64,000 nt of DNA. It comes from Bacteroidales bacterium. GTDB taxonomy: Bacteria; Bacteroidota; Bacteroidia; Bacteroidales; WCHB1-69. This document shows, in pieces, positions 35,371 to 43,973 of this stretch. Within the stretch, counting starts at the first letter, position 1, and each line of letters opens with the position of its first letter. The notes beneath the pieces were generated by a model. That model was not told where the DNA came from and did no database searches. It saw only the letters and a program-made list of their open reading frames with translations. Both the position numbers and the translations under genes were made by a program. The DNA lies in assembly GCA_016290295.1 (NCBI GenBank), contig JAEETJ010000005.1, positions 62,001 through 126,000 on the forward strand, given 5' to 3'.

Positions 35371-37770
35371 ATGCCAAAGCTTGTAGTCACCGGTCTCGGC
35401 ATTATCACAGCCATGGGTGCTGGCAAGGAAGCCACCGTTCAGCAATTGTTGAGCGGCAAAAGTGCTATTGGCGATCTGCAGATATTACAGACCAAGCATC
35501 ATGAATTGCCTGCCGGTGAAGTGAAATATACCGACGAAGAACTGAAGCAGCTCATCGGGATGCCTCTTGAGCAGCTATGCAACCGCACCACCCTGCTGGC
35601 TCGTGTAGCCTTGAAGGAGGCCCTGACGGAAGCCCAGCTGAATGAGGATTTTCCCGACAAGGTGGCCTTTATTTCCGGCAACACCGTAGGAGGCATGGAG
35701 AAAAGTGAGCTTTATTACCATGACTTCAAAGAGAATAACAGCCGGAATGAGTATATCGGCATGCACGATTGCGGAGCCTGCACGGAAATGATTACCGAAG
35801 AGTACAAAGGGAAATTCATGCTGACCAGCACCATTTCCACTGCCTGCTCTTCAGCAGCCAATGCCGTCATTTTGGGGGCTAACCTCATCAAAGACGGCAG
35901 TGCTGACATCGCAGTGGTTGGCGGCACGGAATGTCTGTCGAAATTCCACCTCAACGGCTTCAACACGCTGATGATTTTGGATCAGGATATATGCAAACCA
36001 TTTGATGCCCAGCGTAATGGCTTGAATTTAGGAGAAGGCGCCGCCTACCTTGTCATTGAGACAGAAGAGTCTGCCATTCGCCGTAATGTTCCCATACTGT
36101 GCGAACTGAGCGGCTACGGCAACAGTTGCGATGCCTTCCACCAGACAGCCACTTCACCACAAGGGGACGGTCCCTTCTTCGCCATGCAAAAAGCACTGAA
36201 AAGCAGTGGTCTGGATATCAAAGATATTGACTACATCAATGCTCACGGCACAGGTACTCCCAACAACGATGAATGTGAAGGGAATGCCATGATGCGTATT
36301 TTCGGAGACAAGATGCCGCCAATATCTTCCACCAAATCCTATACCGGTCATACGACCAGTGCTGCAGGAAGTGTGGAAAGCGTCATCAGCATTCTGTCTA
36401 TCCTGCATCATTTCATCCCCGCCAACCTGAATTACCAACAGGCCATTGAGGGACATAACTTCAAGCCTGTTGCCGAGGTCATCAACAACGTGACCTTACA
36501 CCATGTACTTACCAATTCCTTTGGTTTCGGAGGAAATGACTCGTCGTGTATTTTTTCCGCATATCAGAATACAGGGCACAGGAATCAGGGGTCAGTGGTC
36601 AGTGAGCAGATATCAGAAAATAGAATTCAAAATTCAGAATTCAAAATTCAAGAAGCAGAGGAGACTAATGCGTCTTCACGCATCAACGTCTCAACGTCTC
36701 AACGTCCGATATATATCCTGGCGGCTTCGCAGATTTCGAACCAAATGCCGCTGAGTGAGCAATGGTTTGAGCAGCCGTTATTTCCTACTGTTGCTAACAG
36801 TGATTCGCAAGAGGCGGATTACAGCAAATATATCAGTCCCATGGTTGCCCGCCGTATGGGCAAGCTCTTCAAGCGCGCCATCGCCACTGCAGTAGATGTG
36901 ATGGATAAAGGAAAAATGGAGCAGGTGGATGCCATCATCACAGGCACTGGATTGGGATGCATTGAGCATACGGAGAAATTCCTGAATGCCATGCTCGACA
37001 ACGACGAGGAATGTCTGCCTCCCACCCATTTCATGCAGTCCACCCACAACACCATCAGCTCGCAGATAGCCCTGCACCTGAAATGTCATGGTTACAACTG
37101 CACATATTCTCACCGAGGCACCTCTTTTGACAATAGCCTCCTCGACGCCCTTACCCAAATGCACCTTGGAGATATCCACAGTGCCATGGTATGCGGCCAT
37201 GAGGAAATGACACCGGCCTACTTCGAAATGTTAGGCAAGATTGGCTACTGGAAAGAAGGCCAGTTCGATGAAAAAACATTGCGCCGGCACGACAGTATTG
37301 GTTCTTTTTCCGGCAGCTGCTCGGTCAACCTGCTGCTCAGCGATACCGCCAACGACGAAACAATGTGTGCAATTCAATCCATTGACTTGCTGTTCAAGCC
37401 CAGCCAACAACAGTTACAAGAGGCCTTACAACAGCGTTTAGCCCAGCTGAATATCAGCATTGAGGATATTTCAGCTGTGGTGATGGGCTTGAGTGGTGAC
37501 CAGGCAAACGACGAAGTGTATTTGAACTTTGCCAGACAGAATTGTCCCGACACCCCTGTGGTTTGGTACAAGCACATCTTTGGCGAATCGTACTGTGCCT
37601 CCGCTTTTGGTGTCTATACCGCCGCTGTCATGCTGCAACGCCAGAATATCCCTGCCCATTTGATGTATTCCACTCCTCAGACTGCCATCAAGCCCAAGTA
37701 TATTCTAGTTTACAATCATTTTCAGAATAAAGACCATTCACTTATACTTTTGTCATCATGTTCGTGTTAA
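35371..37770 (+). CDS. Ketosynthase fused to a Cys-less chain-length-factor-like ketosynthase
   Basis: 799 aa. Residues 1 to about 398: active ketosynthase with Cys159 (STACSSAANAV), His in NAHGTGTPNND, His in SYTGHTTSAAGS and NSFGFGGNDSS. Residues about 399-445: linker encoded by heptamers (ENRIQNSEFKIQ) plus an 8-bp repeat TCAACGTC three times (RINVSTSQR). Residues about 446-799: a second ketosynthase-like fold (RPIYILAASQIS; ITGTGLGCIEHTEKF) in which the active-site segment reads YSHRGTSFDNSLLDA with no Cys at the usual place, as in chain-length factors. In known systems these are a heterodimer (ApeO/ApeC type); here they are one chain. Confidence 0.83.
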   Translation: MPKLVVTGLGIITAMGAGKEATVQQLLSGKSAIGDLQILQTKHHELPAGEVKYTDEELKQLIGMPLEQLCNRTTLLARVALKEALTEAQLNEDFPDKVAFISGNTVGGMEKSELYYHDFKENNSRNEYIGMHDCGACTEMITEEYKGKFMLTSTISTACSSAANAVILGANLIKDGSADIAVVGGTECLSKFHLNGFNTLMILDQDICKPFDAQRNGLNLGEGAAYLVIETEESAIRRNVPILCELSGYGNSCDAFHQTATSPQGDGPFFAMQKALKSSGLDIKDIDYINAHGTGTPNNDECEGNAMMRIFGDKMPPISSTKSYTGHTTSAAGSVESVISILSILHHFIPANLNYQQAIEGHNFKPVAEVINNVTLHHVLTNSFGFGGNDSSCIFSAYQNTGHRNQGSVVSEQISENRIQNSEFKIQEAEETNASSRINVSTSQRPIYILAASQISNQMPLSEQWFEQPLFPTVANSDSQEADYSKYISPMVARRMGKLFKRAIATAVDVMDKGKMEQVDAIITGTGLGCIEHTEKFLNAMLDNDEECLPPTHFMQSTHNTISSQIALHLKCHGYNCTYSHRGTSFDNSLLDALTQMHLGDIHSAMVCGHEEMTPAYFEMLGKIGYWKEGQFDEKTLRRHDSIGSFSGSCSVNLLLSDTANDETMCAIQSIDLLFKPSQQQLQEALQQRLAQLNISIEDISAVVMGLSGDQANDEVYLNFARQNCPDTPVVWYKHIFGESYCASAFGVYTAAVMLQRQNIPAHLMYSTPQTAIKPKYILVYNHFQNKDHSLILLSSCSC
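36556..36705. repeat. Repeat-derived linker inside the ketosynthase fusion
   Basis: GTCAGTG-like and AATTCAA/AATTCAG heptamers, an ATGCGT-CTTC-ACGCAT hairpin and three TCAACGTC octamers, all within the open frame. Confidence 0.9.
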
Positions 37771-38114
37771 TCCTTTTAATCATCTTGCAGTCCATATTGC
37801 TAGTGGCCGCACAGTCGCTTTTGAAGATTTCCGTGCAGTTGTTTGGTGATTTCTCCTGGTCGTGGCAATACTTCAAAACCGTCTTCACGACCTGGCAATT
37901 CGCCGCCTCGGGTGCCTGTGCGTTGACAGCCATGCTGGTATGGATGTACGTGCTGAAACGCTATGAATTCAGTGTCGCCTACCCGCTGCTGTCAATCAGC
38001 TACATCATTGGGCTGTTGGCGGCCTACTTCATCTTCCATGAAGCCGTGCCCCTCACCCGATGGATTGGGGTTTGCATTGTGATGGTGGGAGTGTACCTTA
38101 TAGTTAAGAGTTGA
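37758..38114 (+). CDS. Small EamA/SMR-like membrane protein
   Basis: 118 aa, four predicted membrane helices (about 1-20, 43-60, 70-88, 96-115), half the size of an EamA transporter. The motif YPLLSISYIIGLLAAYFIFHE matches the repeat end seen in DMT/SMR proteins. It overlaps the ketosynthase fusion by 13 bases. A homodimeric transporter or flippase subunit for a polyene-lipid step is possible; the substrate is unknown. Confidence 0.75.
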   Translation: MFVLILLIILQSILLVAAQSLLKISVQLFGDFSWSWQYFKTVFTTWQFAASGACALTAMLVWMYVLKRYEFSVAYPLLSISYIIGLLAAYFIFHEAVPLTRWIGVCIVMVGVYLIVKS

Positions 38115-38120
38115 AAAAGA

Positions 38121-38182
38121 TACCCTCGAAGAGGGTTTAATATCAATAGAAAAAACATACCCTCGTAGAGGGTTTAATATCA
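38121..38182. repeat. Pair of TACCCTCGnAGAGGGTTTAATATCAA elements
   Basis: Two near-identical copies, 38121-38146 and 38158-38182, each with hairpin ACCCTC-GNA-GAGGGT. Related to 25784-25810. Confidence 0.88.
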
Positions 38183-38187
38183 AAAAA

Positions 38188-38835
38188 ATGTTGAAGACAC
38201 ATCGCACATCAATCATCATCATATTTTGCCTGTTTTCGGGTATGATGTACGCGCAGAGCAGCAAAGAGGTGGCGGTAACAGGGGCTCAACTCTCCCAGCT
38301 GACGCAAGCTATTAGCAAGGCTCATCAGCAAGTGAAGACCCTCAGTGCCAACTTCACCCAAGAAAAGACCTCTACCCTTTTCACTGAAAAAATGGTGCAA
38401 AAAGGTGTTTTCTGTTATCAGTCCCCAAAGCAATTACGCTGGGAATACAAATCACCCAAAGCACTCACATTGCTTTTTAACGATACAAAAGTGACTGTAC
38501 TGACTGACAAGGGTGCCATCAACAATCCCAACAAGATGCTCAACGAAATGGGAAAGATGATCATCAACACCATCAATGGCACCAACATGAGCGACAACGA
38601 CAATTTTGATATCAGCTATCTGAAGAATAACCAAGACGGAAGTTATATTGCCGTTCTCAACCCCACGAACAAAAAAATCAAAGCCAACTACAGTTCTATC
38701 AGAGTTATTCTGAACGGAAAAAATTATTTAGCGGAAAAGGTTATCCTGAACGAAAGCAACGGCGATGTGACCACCATCACCTTTTCCAACATGAAAATCA
38801 ACACCACCCTTCCCGAAGGAATCTTCATCAAATAA
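38188..38835 (+). CDS. LolA-like periplasmic lipid/lipoprotein carrier
   Basis: 215 aa with signal peptide (ends SGMMYAQ). LolA fold features are visible: VKTLSANFTQEKTSTLFTEK at the start, CYQSPKQLRWEYKSPKA, and the C-terminal NTTLPEGIFIK. Aryl polyene clusters commonly carry a LolA-like gene, thought to ferry the lipid product across the periplasm. It is 3 bases from the next dehydratase gene. Confidence 0.85.
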   Translation: MLKTHRTSIIIIFCLFSGMMYAQSSKEVAVTGAQLSQLTQAISKAHQQVKTLSANFTQEKTSTLFTEKMVQKGVFCYQSPKQLRWEYKSPKALTLLFNDTKVTVLTDKGAINNPNKMLNEMGKMIINTINGTNMSDNDNFDISYLKNNQDGSYIAVLNPTNKKIKANYSSIRVILNGKNYLAEKVILNESNGDVTTITFSNMKINTTLPEGIFIK

Positions 38836-38838
38836 ATC

Positions 38839-39207
38839 ATGCTGCTTCAAGATTTTTTCAAAATAATCAATACTGATATTGCTGACAGCTCAGCTCTTGT
38901 GGAGGTGGAGTTGAACCCTCAACATGCTATCTTCCAAGGCCATTTTCCTGGGCAGCCTATCACTCCTGGGGTTTGTGTAACCCAAATGGCAGTAGACATT
39001 TTCTCCCATATTCAGCAACAGGAATATACCCTAACCCAAGCCAAGAGCATCAAGTTCACTCATATTATCAAACCCAAGGAAAATCCTCGAGTGCATTATC
39101 AACTGAACTGGGAGCAAGTGGCTGAACAACAGTATCAAATGAAAGCGTTGGTGTACCATGAAGATACTACCTTCGCTAAGATCAACATCACAGTTGACAG
39201 TTTATAA
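38839..39207 (+). CDS. Hotdog-fold 3-hydroxyacyl-ACP dehydratase 2
   Basis: 122 aa. Canonical HFPGQPITPGVCVTQMAVDIF: the FabZ/ApeI His is present, but the catalytic Glu of FabZ appears as Gln in VTQMA. It may be a dehydratase of the ApeI type or a helper subunit of dehydratase 1. It ends in a repeat field. Confidence 0.82.
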   Translation: MLLQDFFKIINTDIADSSALVEVELNPQHAIFQGHFPGQPITPGVCVTQMAVDIFSHIQQQEYTLTQAKSIKFTHIIKPKENPRVHYQLNWEQVAEQQYQMKALVYHEDTTFAKINITVDSL

Positions 39208-39356
39208 TTAACAATTAATAATTAACAGTTACGAATTCTAAATACACTACCCCGCCCTTCGGGCACCCTTTCTAAAAGAAGGGGAATTTAAACAACCCTT
39301 ACTAACCGCAAATCATTAACCACTAACCACTAACCACTAATCACTAATCACTAACA
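39205..39356. repeat. Heptamers, CTACCCCGCCCTTCGGGC element and CACTAAC heptamers
   Basis: AATTAAC/AATTAAT units, then the two-hairpin element 39245-39291, then CACTAAC/CACTAAT units five times directly before the glycosyltransferase ATG. Confidence 0.88.
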
Positions 39357-40145
39357 ATGAACGCAGAGGCTACGAAGTTGAGATTTAAGCAGGACGCTGT
39401 ATGTATTGTTATACCGACGTATAACAATGGCAGGACTGTGGCTGATGTGGTTCGGAATGCGTTGGAATACTGTGAGGATATCATTGTGGTGAATGACGGT
39501 TCTACTGATAACACGGATGTCGAGATGAACGACCTTACGTCTCTGCAAAATGGCGTTACGGTAATCACCCACCCCGTCAACAAGGGCAAGGGCAAGGCAT
39601 TGACCACAGGTTTCCATGCTGCTATGGAACGAGGTTTTCGCTATGCCGTCACGATGGATGCTGACGGACAGCATTACGCCTCTGACCTACCGGTTTTTGC
39701 TGAAGCATTGGCCACACATCCCGACATACTCATCGTGGGCAGTCGTCAGTTTGACCTCCCCAATATGCCGCAGAAGAACACTTTTGCCAACCGATTCTCC
39801 AACTTCTGGTTCACTGTTCAAACGGGAAAGAAACTACCTGACACACAAACAGGTTATAGACTTTATCCTTTAGATAAGATGGGGAAAATGAGACTTCTGT
39901 CCAGCCGTTACGAGGCAGAGCTGGCTCTGCTGGTCCGTTCCGCCTGGCGTGGCATCGACATTTTGCCCATCCCCATCAACGTGTATTATCCCCCAAAAGA
40001 GGAAAGGGTGTCACATTTTCGCCCGGGCTGGGACTTTTTCCGTATCAGCGTCCTCAACACTTTCTTTACCTTCGCCGCTATCCTATACGGGTACCCGGCA
40101 ATGCTATATCACAACATCAAGAGAAAACGGAAAACTGATAATTAA
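39357..40145 (+). CDS. Family 2 glycosyltransferase
   Basis: 262 aa GT-A fold: VCIVIPTYNNGRTVADVV, IIVVNDGSTDNT, metal motif in MDADGQHYASDL, and QTGYRLYPLD. The C-terminal helix (FFRISVLNTFFTFAAILYGY) suggests membrane association. DPM/undecaprenyl-type GT2 members use lipid acceptors, so glycosylation of a polyene lipid is plausible. Homologues occur in many Bacteroidota aryl polyene clusters. Confidence 0.85.
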   Translation: MNAEATKLRFKQDAVCIVIPTYNNGRTVADVVRNALEYCEDIIVVNDGSTDNTDVEMNDLTSLQNGVTVITHPVNKGKGKALTTGFHAAMERGFRYAVTMDADGQHYASDLPVFAEALATHPDILIVGSRQFDLPNMPQKNTFANRFSNFWFTVQTGKKLPDTQTGYRLYPLDKMGKMRLLSSRYEAELALLVRSAWRGIDILPIPINVYYPPKEERVSHFRPGWDFFRISVLNTFFTFAAILYGYPAMLYHNIKRKRKTDN

Positions 40146-40262
40146 TAATTGATAATTGATAATTAATAGTTTTATAGATATATAACGAACAACCACTAAA
40201 CATTAAACATTTGAATTTTGAACTTTGAATTCTAATCCCTAACCCCTATCCCCTATTCACTA
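40137..40262. repeat. Heptamer repeat field
   Basis: AATTGAT units, TTTGAATTTTGAAC units and CCCTAACCCCTATCCCCTATTC units, heptamer-based. Confidence 0.75.
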
Positions 40263-40270
40263 ATCACTCA

Positions 40271-43200
40271 ATGAAAACCTTCTTCCTCAACATATACCGA
40301 TATCTCAGGCAGCATCCCGTGGTGTTGTGGGGGGCGCTTGCGCTGCTCACCCTGCTGTGTGTACTCAGTGCTCTGAGAATCAACTTTGTGGAGGATATCA
40401 GCAGTTTTCTGCCCAATAACCAAGAGAACGAACGCATCAATTATGCTTACGAACATATTGGTGCCGCCAACAAAATCATGGTCTATGTCAGCCAGACTGG
40501 CCAAAATGAGGAAGAGGAAACAAATGCTGAAGAGACTGACAGCGAAAACATTGATTATGAATTGATTTGCAGTGCCGCTGACCGTTTTGCAGAGGTATTT
40601 CAAGATACCTCTGTAGAGACGTGCTACGGAGCGTCTCTACTATACCAGGTGGATCAGGAAAGAATCGATGAAATCACGGCCTTTGTTGTCGAAAACATGC
40701 CTTATTTTCTCACCGAGGAAGACTATAAGCGCATGGATACCCTGCTGACCGCTGAGCATATCAGCGAACAGTTAGCCAACAACAAACTTTTGCTGTCGTC
40801 TCCAGTGGCAACCTTACGGACCATTATACAGAAAGACCCCTTGTTTTTCTCAGCTAATATCTTACAATCGCTCAACAACTTCCGTCCCGACAATGGCTAT
40901 CACGTGGAAGACGGCTACATTTTCAACAAAGAAGGGAACGAAGCGATTATCGTCATCACCTCCCCCTATCCTGTCAGTGAAACAAAAGACAATGCCAAGC
41001 TCATCCAGAAAATCAAGAGTACTGCCCACGAGGTAGAGGAAGAGTTCAAGCATCAGGTACATGTTCGCAGTTTCGGTGCCGCGGAAGTATCGATTACCAA
41101 TGCCCAGCAAATCAAAAAAGACAGCTTCTTGGCCATCAGTTTATCACTATTGCTGATTGTGGCCATCCTGATATACTATTATCGCAATGCCCGCAGCATC
41201 TTGCTGATATTATTGTCCACTTTTGCTGGCGGACTGTTTGCGCTCGGCCTCATCGCCCTCATCAAGAATCCCGTATCGCTCATCGCCATTGGCGTGGCCT
41301 CCATTATCATTGGCATCGCCATCAACTACCCGATACATTTCCTTTCCCACTTCAAGAGGACTGATGACAAAGAACAGATTATCAAAGACATAGCAACACC
41401 CTTACTCACTGGAAACATCACCACGGTGGGTGCTTTCATCAGTTTGATGTTCATCAGTTCCACAGCCATGAAAGACTTAGGCTTGTTCGCTGCCCTCCTG
41501 CTGATAGGCACCATTCTTTTTGTGCTGATTTTCCTGCCACATCTGTTAGGAAAGCACTATCCCGGCAAAGACCGCCAATTAGCCTTCAAGTCCGCGGCCG
41601 AATTCAGACCGGAACGTCATATCCTGATTATGATAGCTGTTGTGGTGCTGACCATACTCTTCTATCATTTCAGCGGTCGCACCTCTTTCGACACCAACAT
41701 GCACCATATCAACTACATGACGGAGGAACAGAAAGAGGCCTTCCAGCAACTGTTAGCGGAAAGTGATACCAACATAAGCACGGTATATTGCATTGCGGAA
41801 GGCAACACGCTGGACGAGGCATTAGAATACAATGAGAAAATTTTTGCAAAGACGCACGGCTGGGCGTCTTTACAACAGGTTAACGGTGTCGGTAATTTCA
41901 TGCCATCCACTGCGACTCAACAAAAACGCCTTGAACGTTGGCATCAATTCTGGAAAGACAAAAAAGAGACCTTCTTCCAGAATTTAGACAAAGCCGCTGC
42001 GGAAAACGGCTTTTCACCTGCCGCCTTCCAACCTTGCAAAGACATTCTTGAGCAGGATTACGAAGTTCAAGATAATCAACATTTTAGCATCCTTAAAGAA
42101 GAATTAGCAGCCAATTATATTTCTGAAGAAGAGGGACATTGTTTAGTGTATAATTTGCTGAAAGTGGATAAAGATGATGCCGATAAAATTGAAATGATGT
42201 TCAACGATTTAGATGAGCACATTTTTTCCTTTACCGACAGCTCCATTGCTTCACGCTTAGTGGATGCTCTTTCCCAAGACTTTGATTATGTGCTCTTTAT
42301 CTGCGGATTTATTGTTTTTGTTTTCCTGCTGATATCTTTCGGAAGATTAGAAATCAGCCTGATGGCCTTTATGCCTTTGATTATTGCCTGGATATGGATT
42401 TTAGGCATTATGGGCATTACGGGCATCCGCTTCAACATTGTCAACATCATCCTGGCTACCTTTATCTTCGGTATGGGCGACGACTATTCCATTTTCGTCA
42501 CCGAAGGCTTATGCTACGAATACCGCTTCGGACGTCAGATGCTTTCGCAGTTCAAGAACTCCATCATCCTGTCGTCTTCCATCATGTTTATTGGCATTGG
42601 CATGCTGATTTTCGCCAAGCATCCCGCCATGAAATCCTTAGCCGAGGTCACGGTGGTGGGCATGTTCTCGGTGGTCTTAATGGCGTACATCATCCCGCCC
42701 TTCATCTTCAAGTGGCTGACCCATAAGAAAGGCAAGCTACGCAAGCAACCAGTTACCCTCATCGACTTCCTACGCACATTCGGGGTATTGATTGTATATG
42801 TCACTGGTTCCATTTTCTTAAGCATTTCCGCTTTCTTCATGTTGACCATAGGAGGCAAGACCAAAAAGCACAAAGAGCATTACCACAAGCTCTTACAGAA
42901 TACCATGCGCTATGTTGCCTGGTGGATGCCGCAGGTTAGTTATCGGGTGGACAATCCCCATGGCGAGGACTTTTCCAAACCTGCAGTCATCGTTTGCAAC
43001 CACCAGTCGCATTTCGACCTGATATACACACTGATGCTCTCCCCGAAAATCATTGCCATCACCAACGAATGGGCCTGGAATTTCCCGTTGTACCGTGGCA
43101 TCTTACGGGGTGCCGACTTCCTTCCCGTCACCAATGGCATCGAGCAGAACATCTCCAGACTGAAAGAACTGACAGACCAGGGCTATTCGATACTGATATT

Positions 43201-43852
43201 CCCCGAAGGAACACGTTCTATAGACTGCTCCATTTTACGTTTCCACCAAGGAGCCTTCCACTTAGCCAACGAATTAGGCCTCGACATTCTGCCGATGGTG
43301 GTTCATGGCATCGGTCAATACTTCCCCAAAGGAGAATTTATGGCACGCAGCGGCAATGTGAGCATTAGCATTGAAGAACGCATTAATCCCAACAACGAGA
43401 CCTATCGCAAAGGCAAGGAAAGCTTGGAGACTGCCCGACTCATGCGCAAATATTATAAGCAAAGATATGCTGAAATTTGCGAGAAAGAAGAGAATATCAA
43501 CTATTTCAAAGATATCGTTTTACATAACTACATATACAAGAGTCGAGAAGTGGAGAAAGAATGCCGCCGACAGTTAAAGAACAGCGACAAACTGCAGCAA
43601 TTCATGCAAACCATGCCCGCCGAAAGCGGCAAGTTACTCATCAAGCATTGCGGCCAAGGCGAATGGGCACTGATGTTGGCTTTGATCAAGAAGAACTGGC
43701 AAATTGATGCCTACGATGAGGACATTGACAAGATTGACACTGCCCGTCATTGCGTGATGGTTCCTGAGAATCTGCATTACTCAACTGATGAAATTGATGA
43801 GACAGGGTATGATTATGTTATTAATATAGGAGGGGAAGACGGGGAAGCGTGA
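40271..43852 (+). CDS. MMPL/RND exporter fused to a 1-acylglycerol-phosphate acyltransferase-like domain
   Basis: 1193 aa. Membrane helix near 17-37, large periplasmic domain, a helix bundle with FLAISLSLLLIVAILIYYYR and IGIAINYPIHFLSHFK, a second periplasmic domain, and a second bundle (FIFGMGDDYSIFVTEG with the RND-type acidic pair). After that comes an acyltransferase domain with H-X4-D (CNHQSHFDLIYTL) and FPEGTRS. The last about 80 residues (GQGEWALMLALIKKNWQIDA) resemble a degenerate SAM-fold. Exporter plus acyltransferase in one chain suggests that lipid attachment and export are joined. Two small palindromes lie in frame inside the gene. Confidence 0.85.
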   Translation: MKTFFLNIYRYLRQHPVVLWGALALLTLLCVLSALRINFVEDISSFLPNNQENERINYAYEHIGAANKIMVYVSQTGQNEEEETNAEETDSENIDYELICSAADRFAEVFQDTSVETCYGASLLYQVDQERIDEITAFVVENMPYFLTEEDYKRMDTLLTAEHISEQLANNKLLLSSPVATLRTIIQKDPLFFSANILQSLNNFRPDNGYHVEDGYIFNKEGNEAIIVITSPYPVSETKDNAKLIQKIKSTAHEVEEEFKHQVHVRSFGAAEVSITNAQQIKKDSFLAISLSLLLIVAILIYYYRNARSILLILLSTFAGGLFALGLIALIKNPVSLIAIGVASIIIGIAINYPIHFLSHFKRTDDKEQIIKDIATPLLTGNITTVGAFISLMFISSTAMKDLGLFAALLLIGTILFVLIFLPHLLGKHYPGKDRQLAFKSAAEFRPERHILIMIAVVVLTILFYHFSGRTSFDTNMHHINYMTEEQKEAFQQLLAESDTNISTVYCIAEGNTLDEALEYNEKIFAKTHGWASLQQVNGVGNFMPSTATQQKRLERWHQFWKDKKETFFQNLDKAAAENGFSPAAFQPCKDILEQDYEVQDNQHFSILKEELAANYISEEEGHCLVYNLLKVDKDDADKIEMMFNDLDEHIFSFTDSSIASRLVDALSQDFDYVLFICGFIVFVFLLISFGRLEISLMAFMPLIIAWIWILGIMGITGIRFNIVNIILATFIFGMGDDYSIFVTEGLCYEYRFGRQMLSQFKNSIILSSSIMFIGIGMLIFAKHPAMKSLAEVTVVGMFSVVLMAYIIPPFIFKWLTHKKGKLRKQPVTLIDFLRTFGVLIVYVTGSIFLSISAFFMLTIGGKTKKHKEHYHKLLQNTMRYVAWWMPQVSYRVDNPHGEDFSKPAVIVCNHQSHFDLIYTLMLSPKIIAITNEWAWNFPLYRGILRGADFLPVTNGIEQNISRLKELTDQGYSILIFPEGTRSIDCSILRFHQGAFHLANELGLDILPMVVHGIGQYFPKGEFMARSGNVSISIEERINPNNETYRKGKESLETARLMRKYYKQRYAEICEKEENINYFKDIVLHNYIYKSREVEKECRRQLKNSDKLQQFMQTMPAESGKLLIKHCGQGEWALMLALIKKNWQIDAYDEDIDKIDTARHCVMVPENLHYSTDEIDETGYDYVINIGGEDGEA
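40613..40640. repeat. GTAGAGACG palindrome inside the exporter gene
   Basis: GTAGAGACG-tgctacggag-CGTCTCTAC, with AGGTA...TACCT (40593-40610) beside it. Translated in frame as VETCYGASLL. Confidence 0.85.
41848..41871. repeat. AAAGACGC palindrome inside the exporter gene
   Basis: AAAGACGC-acggctgg-GCGTCTTT, in frame as AKTHGWASL. Related to the 40613 copy and to GGACGCAC-TGC-GTGCGTCC at 57301-57319. Confidence 0.82.
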
Positions 43853-43931
43853 AGACGGGGAGTGCTACGCAGGGGAGTCTCTTGCTACGCAATCGAGGGG
43901 AGTCTCGCATTACATGCTCGAGGGGAGTTTA
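43836..43931. repeat. GAGGGGAGTCTC-type tandem element
   Basis: GAAGACGGGG units, then GGGGAGTCTCTTGCTACGCA, GAGGGGAGTCTC and CGAGGGGAGTTTA units. It supplies the exporter stop codon and the false ATG 43914 used in the ORF track. A relative is at 52650-52720. Confidence 0.8.
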
Positions 43932-43973
43932 AAAATTGTAGACCTTTTATACTTTAAAGACCTTAATAAAAAA

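Noticed and set aside
43914-43973. Upstream start of the FAD oxidoreductase
   Set aside because: It translates a GAGGGGAGT repeat; ATG 43974 begins directly before the Rossmann motif.
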